A stretch of 11,202 nucleotides of DNA from an uncultured Eubacteriales bacterium (GTDB lineage Bacteria; Bacillota; Clostridia; Oscillospirales; Acutalibacteraceae): the NCBI GenBank assembly GCA_934675165.1, contig CAKUPP010000027.1, positions 1 through 11,202 of the forward strand, given 5' to 3'. Position numbers and translations under genes: made by a program. Of the stretch, positions 6,466 to 11,202 are shown piece by piece; position 1 is the first letter of the stretch, and every line of letters starts with the position of its first letter. The notes beneath the pieces are model-generated. The model saw only the letters and a list, made by a program, of their open reading frames with translations. It was not told where the DNA came from and searched no databases.

Positions 6466-6918
6466 ATCAATACTGTATAATTTGAAAATATTTGTAATTA
6501 AAATTTTAAACATAGATTCTTTCGTAGCTAAATCCGCTTGGTGACGCCCTTTACTTAATATTGTCTGACATATTCTTGTCAATTCACGATATTTTTCAGT
6601 AGAAATGGGAACTGAGCCATGTATTGAACCATCGTTACATTTGTTCAATAGTTTAGTACAAGATGGTAGTAGCTCTTTAGTCATTCCATATGGAACATCA
6701 TTATCTAAAACACAAAAAATACTGAGAAAAGGATGTCCTTTAGGACTAATTAAATAAAACCAAACCCCCTCGTTATTCGGAAGATGACTTCCATATTCAG
6801 GACGATTGGTAAAACTATATACTTCTATTTTGGGACTCATTGCAAAAGTATTATTAAAAGCTCCCAAACAACATAAAGCAGCACAAGCTGTACAAATTAA
6901 TTTTTTAAATTTTTTCAT
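6460..6918 (-). CDS. Predicted secreted small protein of unknown function
   Basis: The protein has 152 residues from the ATG at 6918, which follows GGAGG by 8 bases; a TTG at 6933 in the same frame would overlap that site and is unlikely. The N-terminus is a textbook Sec signal peptide: MKKFKK, a hydrophobic core with cysteines, and NNTFA before the probable cut ahead of MSPKIEVYSF. The mature part is about 126 residues with four cysteines (FCVLD, SCTK, NKC, RICQ), enough for two disulfides. I recognise no domain. No lipobox is evident after the hydrophobic core, so export rather than lipidation is likely. It has a near-consensus promoter of its own and converges on the 545-residue gene, sharing its last 6 bases. 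It lies immediately beyond the recombinase end, so it may be either chromosomal or cargo at the border of the element. Confidence 0.75.
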   Translation of the reverse strand: MKKFKKLICTACAALCCLGAFNNTFAMSPKIEVYSFTNRPEYGSHLPNNEGVWFYLISPKGHPFLSIFCVLDNDVPYGMTKELLPSCTKLLNKCNDGSIHGSVPISTEKYRELTRICQTILSKGRHQADLATKESMFKILITNIFKLYSIDL

Positions 6919-6951
6919 AAAAATTACCTCCAATAATGATATTACAAGATA

Positions 6952-7009
6952 AATTCAAACTAGTCTTATTATATCACATAAAAATGATTTTTTCAACTAA
7001 TTCAAACTA
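6952..7009. repeat. 11-bp direct repeat at the recombinase end, possible att-related site
   Basis: AATTCAAACTA occurs at 6952-6962 and 6999-7009, 47 bases apart, on either side of the promoter of the secreted-protein gene. The right copy includes the stop codon of the second recombinase. It could be a repressor site pair, a duplication, or part of an attachment site; only the other end of the element could tell. Confidence 0.5.
6968..6996 (-). promoter_or_regulatory. Promoter of the secreted-protein gene
   Basis: On the minus strand there is -35 TTGAAA (6996-6991), a spacer of exactly 17 bases and a perfect -10 TATAAT (6973-6968). The start is expected near 6961, leaving about 43 bases before the ATG at 6918. 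It lies just past the stop codon of the second recombinase. Confidence 0.7.
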
Positions 7010-8566
7010 TTTTTTTAAAACAAGCTTAATACCAGCCTCCGCATTAACAACAATTTTATCTACCATGGCATACCAAAGTTTCTCATCAAATTCAGATATT
7101 ACTCCATTAAGGCTTTTAAGATTAGCAATAAACATCATTACTTTATCTCTACGAACTTTTAAATCTTGTTTTTTGTCTTCTAATTTCGATAATTCACTTT
7201 TAATTTTTTCATATTTTTCGGTGTAAGAATTGTATTTTTTATTGTATCCATCTTGATTCATAACTTTTCTAGAATTCTCATATATCAGACTTTTCATTAA
7301 CTCTACTATAATTTCACTTTCTTCCTGAAGTTTTGATATTTTGCTGTCTATACCTTCAGTATTTATAAGGGTTAAAACTGTGTTTTCGCAATCTTTTATG
7401 ACTTCTTCCTTATTGCTAATTAAGTTATTAAACACTTTTACAAATTCTTCTTTTATTTGCTCATCAGTCAAATGAGGAGTTTTGCATTTATTTTTGTTTT
7501 TAAATTTGTTGTTGCACTGCCATATGACTTTTCTATACTTATCATTCGAATGCCACACCTTTGAACCATAAAAACCGCCACACTCTCCGCATACAATCTT
7601 ACTTGAAAATGGGCTCACACAGCTATGATTAAACATGCCTTTTACTCTGTTCTTAAGTTCATTTTGAGCCAAATCAAAAACTTCGGGAGAAATAATAGCT
7701 TCGTGACTGTTTTTTACATAATACTGCGGGACTTCGCCTTCATTTTTCTTTCTCTTTTTTGTAAGAAAATCAATCGTATAACATTTCTGAAGTAAGGCAT
7801 CACCCTTGTATTTCTCGTTAGTTAAAATACTTCTGATTGTACTTGTAGTCCATTTCTTCTTTCCCGATGGAGTGGGTATGCTTTCGTTTGTTAAATGCTT
7901 TGAAATTGCGGATATTGTCTTCCCCTCAAGAAATAGCCGATATATCAATCTTACGATTTTAGCTTCGCTTTCTATAATCTTTGGCACACCATCTTCTCCT
8001 TTTTCGTAACCTAAAAAATGTTTATATGGCAAACTTACTTTCCCATCAGCAAATCTTTTCCTTTGACCCCATGTTACGTTTTCACTTATCGACCTTGATT
8101 CTTCTTGAGCGAGTGAACTCATGATAGTAATTAACAATTCGCCTTTAGAATCAAGCGTATAAATATTTTCTTTCTCAAAGTAAACTTCTACTCCTTTTTC
8201 TTTTAGCTTACGGACTGTGGTAAGTGTATCTACTGTGTTCCTTGCAAACCTTGAAACTGACTTTGTAATAATAAGGTCTATCTTTCCGTCAAGCGCATCT
8301 TTTATCATTTTGTTAAAGCCATCACGTTTTTTGGTGTTGGTGGCGCTTATACCTTCGTCCGTATAAACCCCAACAAACTCCCATTCGCTCTTTGACTTTA
8401 TATACCTTGTGTAATAATCAACTTGTGCTTCATAGCTTGAAAGTTGTTCTTCGTTATCTGTAGATACCCTTGCATATCCTGCTGTTCTTCGCTTAATAGG
8501 TGCCCGTATTGAGGTATTTGTAAATAAATTAAGCGTTGCCGGAATTACAGTTACTGCTCGTGCCAT
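7007..8566 (-). CDS. Large serine recombinase, coiled-coil type (second of a tandem pair)
   Basis: This is a site-specific DNA recombinase of the serine integrase type, 519 residues from ATG 8566. A GTG at 8572 is in frame but adds only two residues. The catalytic domain shows GYARVSTD with the likely nucleophile Ser35, ITKSVSRFARN (about 100-110, catalytic arginines) and SSLAQEES. The recombinase domain follows (SAISKHLTNESIPTPSG). A zinc ribbon has Cys at about 326, 329, 351 and 361, and a long coiled coil covers roughly 408-480, the element that controls the direction of integration in this family. The start lies inside the end of the upstream recombinase gene (38-base overlap), so translation is probably coupled; the ribosome binding site is poor. 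All catalytic motifs are intact. It presumably acts together with its neighbour to insert and excise the element. Confidence 0.92.
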   Translation of the reverse strand: MARAVTVIPATLNLFTNTSIRAPIKRRTAGYARVSTDNEEQLSSYEAQVDYYTRYIKSKSEWEFVGVYTDEGISATNTKKRDGFNKMIKDALDGKIDLIITKSVSRFARNTVDTLTTVRKLKEKGVEVYFEKENIYTLDSKGELLITIMSSLAQEESRSISENVTWGQRKRFADGKVSLPYKHFLGYEKGEDGVPKIIESEAKIVRLIYRLFLEGKTISAISKHLTNESIPTPSGKKKWTTSTIRSILTNEKYKGDALLQKCYTIDFLTKKRKKNEGEVPQYYVKNSHEAIISPEVFDLAQNELKNRVKGMFNHSCVSPFSSKIVCGECGGFYGSKVWHSNDKYRKVIWQCNNKFKNKNKCKTPHLTDEQIKEEFVKVFNNLISNKEEVIKDCENTVLTLINTEGIDSKISKLQEESEIIVELMKSLIYENSRKVMNQDGYNKKYNSYTEKYEKIKSELSKLEDKKQDLKVRRDKVMMFIANLKSLNGVISEFDEKLWYAMVDKIVVNAEAGIKLVLKK

Positions 8567-9878
8567 GTTCACTTTGCGTCATCCTTTCTTGGCGCACTTT
8601 AGCCATTTGTTTCATTTCTTCAGTCCAAGAATCTCTCCTTGAAGGGTATTCCCACGTTTTCAAGACTTCATTACCATCATTAAGAATAAACTTAAGTTTA
8701 CCCTTGCTTGGAACAACGATTTTACTTACTTTGTTTTTAAATATTTGTTCATCGAACTTTGTAATACCAAGTACTTCACAAGATAGCTTTTTGATTGTTT
8801 CTTCGGGGGCTCTACTTGAAGGGCAGTACTTTTTACCATAGCTGTTAAACGTGGCACAAATCCATATCGGTTTTTCATACTTTGTACCACTCGCAGAGAT
8901 TTTTCTTCTGTAGTTTTTACCGCATATTCCGCATTCAATTTTTTGGGTGAAAGCGTATTCTTTAGAGCTGCCGGTAGCTTTGTGGTGTTTTGCTTGCTTT
9001 TTTATCTTGTCTTGCACTTTTTGAAAAGTATCGACATCAATAATCGGTTCATGATTGCTCTCTACATAGTACATCGGTAATTCACCTTTGTTTTTTCGCT
9101 TCTTTTTACTGATATGATCGGATATAAAAGTCTTTTGCAATAGCAAATTTCCTGTATATTTCTCATTTTTAAGAATCCCCCTGACTGTATTTTCATGCCA
9201 TATTCCACCGTCTTTGGTAGGTATACCTTTATCTCTAAGTTTACGAGCAATTGCATTTATTCCCATTCCACTTAGATAATCCTGAAAAATAATTTTTACT
9301 ATCTTCGCCTCTTTTGGAATAACAGTTATTTGATTATTTTTAAGTTCATATCCTAACATCTTAAAATTTGTGGATATTCCTTGCTTGAACTTATCTCTGA
9401 TTCGCCATTTGCAGTTCTCGCTAACCGATAAACTTTCTTCCTGTGCAAAAGAAGAGAGGAGGGTGAGCATTAGCTCTCCTTCCTCTGATAGGCTATGAAT
9501 ATTCTCTTTCTCAAAATACACATCTATTCCCAGCTTCTTTAGTTCTCTGATAGTTTCAAGTACTGTTAGTGTATTTCTTGCAAATCTCGATATGGACTTT
9601 GTAATTATCATATCGATTTTTCCTTGCTTACAATCTTCCAAAAGTCTTTGAAACTCAGGTCTTGAATCTTTGGTTCCTGTCTGGGCTTCATCTGCGTAAA
9701 CTCCGCAGTACTGCCAATTGGGATTATCCTGAATTAGTTTACTATAGTAACTGATTTGAGCTGACAATGAATGCATCATTGCATCTTTTCCACTCGATAC
9801 TCTGACATATGCAGCTACTTTTTTTCTCTTAGGAGGTACGTTTTTATGCCCACTTAATTTTAAAACTTCTCTTTGCAT
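8529..9878 (-). CDS. Large serine recombinase, short C-terminal type (first of a tandem pair)
   Basis: This serine recombinase has 449 residues. AGGAG lies 7 bases before the ATG at 9878. The catalytic domain carries AYVRVSSGKD (Ser28 probable nucleophile), ITKSISRFARN (92-102) and SSFAQEES (142-149). The recombinase domain includes NAIARKLRDKGIPTKDGG. The zinc ribbon has Cys316, 319, 341 and 352. Unlike its partner, it has no coiled coil after the ribbon: it passes straight to a short strand-rich end and a charged tail (WEYPSRRDSWTEEMKQMAK). The catalytic domains of the two proteins are clearly homologous but far from identical, so this is an old pair and not a recent duplication. Pairs of unlike serine recombinases acting together are known for CcrA/CcrB of staphylococcal SCC elements, so a joint complex is plausible here. 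Confidence 0.92.
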   Translation of the reverse strand: MQREVLKLSGHKNVPPKRKKVAAYVRVSSGKDAMMHSLSAQISYYSKLIQDNPNWQYCGVYADEAQTGTKDSRPEFQRLLEDCKQGKIDMIITKSISRFARNTLTVLETIRELKKLGIDVYFEKENIHSLSEEGELMLTLLSSFAQEESLSVSENCKWRIRDKFKQGISTNFKMLGYELKNNQITVIPKEAKIVKIIFQDYLSGMGINAIARKLRDKGIPTKDGGIWHENTVRGILKNEKYTGNLLLQKTFISDHISKKKRKNKGELPMYYVESNHEPIIDVDTFQKVQDKIKKQAKHHKATGSSKEYAFTQKIECGICGKNYRRKISASGTKYEKPIWICATFNSYGKKYCPSSRAPEETIKKLSCEVLGITKFDEQIFKNKVSKIVVPSKGKLKFILNDGNEVLKTWEYPSRRDSWTEEMKQMAKVRQERMTQSEHGTSSNCNSGNA

Positions 9879-9946
9879 TTTGACTCTCCTTTAAATTGTT
9901 TTTGCAGTTACATATTACCTCTTGTAAAGCCTAGTATCAAGCCATT

Positions 9947-10108
9947 TTATCGATATAAACTGCCGAATATGGGAGAGTATTTCTTTAAGAATTTGGTATC
10001 AATTTTATCGTACTCACTTTTTGTTATCAGCCCCATTTTTAGCATAGTTTTCATTATGCTCATTCTAACTTGATACTCTTTTTCTGACTTAAATTGCTCG
10101 CTTGTCAT
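9947..10108 (-). CDS. SHOCT-like small protein
   Basis: The protein has 53 residues, starting at ATG 10108 behind GAAAGGG (10-base spacer). A longer frame reaching 10159 lies inside the preceding gene and lacks a good site. The sequence MTSEQFKSEKEYQVRMSIMK, then MLKMGLITKSEYDKIDTKF, has the short helix-turn-helix pattern of SHOCT domains (..L...GLIT..EY..I...). It ends in KKYSPIFGSLYR, an ending I associate with the small proteins that precede recombinases in clostridial elements. SHOCT domains are thought to mediate protein contacts; the exact role is unknown. The start overlaps the end of the sigma-like gene by 20 bases, and the first recombinase starts 68 bases further on, so it belongs to the integration operon and may help regulate or assemble the recombinases. 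Confidence 0.75.
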   Translation of the reverse strand: MTSEQFKSEKEYQVRMSIMKTMLKMGLITKSEYDKIDTKFLKKYSPIFGSLYR

Positions 10109-10496
10109 AGACGAATTTCCCTTTCTGGTTTTTAAATCTATTTTCGATGTAGCACTCATGGCTACAGTATTTTCTGTCTTTGTTATCGTAACTTTTAAAC
10201 TTTTTACTACAATTCTTGCAAATATTAACTTTTAAGTATTCTCTGTTGCCTTCTGCATTTTTTCTCCACCATTTGTATCTACATGAATCTGAGCAAAATT
10301 TTTTACTACCACATCTTTTTTCTAATGTAGCTCCGCAATTTTTACATTCTGTATAAATTTTTTTCGATTTTAATTTTTGTCGTCTGAAAAATGATTTTAT
10401 GGTTCCTTCTGAAATAGAAAGGGCAGAAGATATTTCCTTATAACTTCTGCCTTGCTTTTTTAGCATTATTAATTTATGTTTCTGAATTTCATTCAA
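10089..10496 (-). CDS. Sigma-region-4-like HTH protein with two zinc knuckles
   Basis: The protein has 135 residues from TTG 10496, which lies 10 bases after GAGG (10510-10507). A GTG at 10505 is in frame but only one base from that site. Residues ~15-40 (GRSYKEISSALSISEGTIKS) form a helix-turn-helix of the sigma-70 region 4/LuxR kind. Two treble-clef-like knuckles follow: C51-x2-C54, C68-x3-C72, then C93-x2-C96, C111-x3-C115, each ending in an aromatic basic helix (YKWWRKN, YIENRF). Proteins of this build, often labelled as RNA polymerase sigma-70 subunits, sit next to recombinases in clostridial prophages. Real sigma activity is unlikely because region 2 is missing; a DNA-binding regulator of the module is more likely. 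It is 18 bases from the holin-like gene and overlaps the SHOCT-like gene. Confidence 0.8.
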   Translation of the reverse strand: MNEIQKHKLIMLKKQGRSYKEISSALSISEGTIKSFFRRQKLKSKKIYTECKNCGATLEKRCGSKKFCSDSCRYKWWRKNAEGNREYLKVNICKNCSKKFKSYDNKDRKYCSHECYIENRFKNQKGKFVYDKRAI

Positions 10497-10514
10497 TATT
10501 TTCACACCTCGAAA

Positions 10515-10793
10515 TTACATAATATTAAGCGTTTGCAAAATATCGTGAACATAATTTGATCCTCTCGAAAAAAGTATTCCTGTTAAAACACAGCCTATGT
10601 AGGGTATTTCGCTTTCAATATTTGCGAGTTTTAAGAGGTCTATCTTGTAAGCTACAGCAATAAATATTCCGAAAGCCAAGCTAAGAACCATTTGATAGTG
10701 TGGCGCTCCTAAAACGAAAAAATTGTTTATGTAAGTGATAATACCCTCAAGAACTATACACATCATCAGCATTTTTGAGACTTCCGTATTCAT
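10515..10793 (-). CDS. Holin-like phage membrane protein
   Basis: The protein has 92 residues; GGAGG lies 8 bases before the ATG at 10793, directly after the stop codon of the endolysin gene. Three hydrophobic segments are visible: about 8-28 (MLMMCIVLEGIITYINNFFV), 33-50 (MVLSLAFGIFIAVAYKI) and 65-78 (YIGCVLTGILFS), followed by RGSNYVHDIL. The three-segment layout, the size and the ending fit small phage membrane proteins found beside endolysins in clostridial prophages. A holin makes lesions in the inner membrane at a set time so the endolysin can reach the wall. The function is inferred from position and topology; no experimentally known holin is recognised by sequence. Confidence 0.65.
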   Translation of the reverse strand: MNTEVSKMLMMCIVLEGIITYINNFFVLGAPHYQMVLSLAFGIFIAVAYKIDLLKLANIESEIPYIGCVLTGILFSRGSNYVHDILQTLNIM

Positions 10794-10806
10794 GTATGCA
10801 TCCTCC

Positions 10807-11202
10807 TTACTTTGGTATTTTTAGTGTTTGTCCAGGATAAATCATATCGGAATTCAGTGTATTTAAATCTTTAATCTCCTTATACTTATACCCGCTTCCA
10901 AGATAACGCTGAGCAATCGCCCAAAGGGTATCACCTTTCTTAACTGTATATATGAAATAGTTTGTACTTGCTGAATTGTCTGTTTTACTAAATCCATTTA
11001 AACCTTTAGTTTTCATAATATTTGCATAGTCTTTGTATGATACATTTAAATCTACATTTCCGCTTATACCGTCAATTTTTCCCGTGCTCGAATATTGCCA
11101 TATTCCACATGAACACGATGGTTTAGCTATGGACCACTGTGCAAGCCATAAATCATATTTTGGTAAAAGCTCGTCTTTATAAAGATAATTGTTAAGCCAG
11201 TT
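10807..11202 (-). CDS. Endolysin: GH25 muramidase C-terminal part plus LysM domain (5' end outside window)
   Basis: The frame is open to the window edge, so at least 131 residues are present and the N-terminal part, with the acidic catalytic residues, is missing. An internal ATG at 11016 is not the start. The visible first 60 residues hold the last strands of a GH25 barrel: YDLWLAQW, GIWQYSSTGKIDGISGNVDL, typical of phage 1,4-beta-N-acetylmuramidases. After a short Ser/Thr/Asn linker comes one LysM repeat (YTVKKGDTLWAIAQRYLG to PGQTLKIPK), which binds peptidoglycan. The enzyme would cut the glycan chain of the host cell wall during lysis. It ends 13 bases before the holin-like gene, giving an endolysin-then-holin order. 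Confidence 0.88.
   Translation of the reverse strand, partial: NWLNNYLYKDELLPKYDLWLAQWSIAKPSCSCGIWQYSSTGKIDGISGNVDLNVSYKDYANIMKTKGLNGFSKTDNSASTNYFIYTVKKGDTLWAIAQRYLGSGYKYKEIKDLNTLNSDMIYPGQTLKIPK

Larger units (their letters stand above)
7007..11202 (-). mobile_element. End of a prophage or phage-derived element (lysis plus integration module)
   Basis: Six minus-strand genes run without a terminator between them: endolysin, holin-like protein, sigma-like zinc protein, SHOCT-like protein and two large serine recombinases. This order is typical of one end of clostridial prophages and related integrative elements, as I know them. The element continues beyond 11202. Its left boundary is probably between 6934 and 7007, but this is inferred, not seen. 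Confidence 0.75.

Noticed and set aside
6936..7226. Open frame of 96 codons on the + strand
   Set aside because: It is antisense to the recombinase 3' end and contains the promoter of the secreted-protein gene.
10807..11016. LysM-only protein of 69 residues
   Set aside because: The frame stays open to the window edge and encodes a GH25 end before the LysM domain, so the internal ATG is not the start.
1..11202. CRISPR arrays, tRNA or rRNA genes
   Set aside because: I saw no regularly spaced repeats and no tRNA- or rRNA-like sequence other than the tRNA-like part of tmRNA.

Overview
The window is AT-rich, with GGAGG-type ribosome binding sites and TTGACA/TATAAT promoters. It looks like a low-GC member of the Bacillota, most likely class Clostridia and possibly a gut or host-associated Oscillospiraceae relative. 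The support is the Clostridia-style SmpB and tmRNA, the AAA-ATPase/PD-(D/E)XK multi-copy family, and a prophage end with a zinc-knuckle sigma-like protein, a SHOCT-like protein and tandem large serine recombinases. The genus cannot be fixed from this sequence.

Left part (1-3478): the C-terminal end of an AAA-ATPase/nuclease gene on the + strand enters the window. It is followed on the minus strand by a terminator, tmRNA (ssrA) and smpB, which together form the trans-translation ribosome rescue pair, with smpB just upstream of ssrA. After an intergenic stretch with two hairpins comes a complete second AAA-ATPase/nuclease gene on the minus strand. The two nuclease paralogs therefore flank ssrA-smpB in opposite orientations.

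Middle part (3538-6996): two broken minus-strand genes lie end to end. One (about 218 codons) has a frameshift near its 3' end; the other is a small gene with an internal TAA and a second frameshift. They look like a decaying operon. A divergent spacer holds an apparent terminator that follows no gene. Then comes a 545-residue + strand protein with a long helical/coiled-coil N-terminal half that I do not recognise. It overlaps tail-to-tail with a small predicted secreted, cysteine-containing protein that has a near-consensus promoter.

Right part (7007-11202): a minus-strand operon that reads as the end of a prophage or phage-derived element. In transcription order it runs endolysin (GH25 plus LysM, cut by the window edge), holin-like membrane protein, sigma-region-4-like zinc-knuckle protein, SHOCT-like small protein, and two overlapping large serine recombinases. 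The element boundary probably lies just left of 7007, where an 11-bp direct repeat sits, but no att site can be proven from one end.

The best candidates for something undescribed are the 545-residue protein with its convergent secreted neighbour, the decayed operon beside it, and the unusual reading-frame arrangement in the tmRNA tag region.
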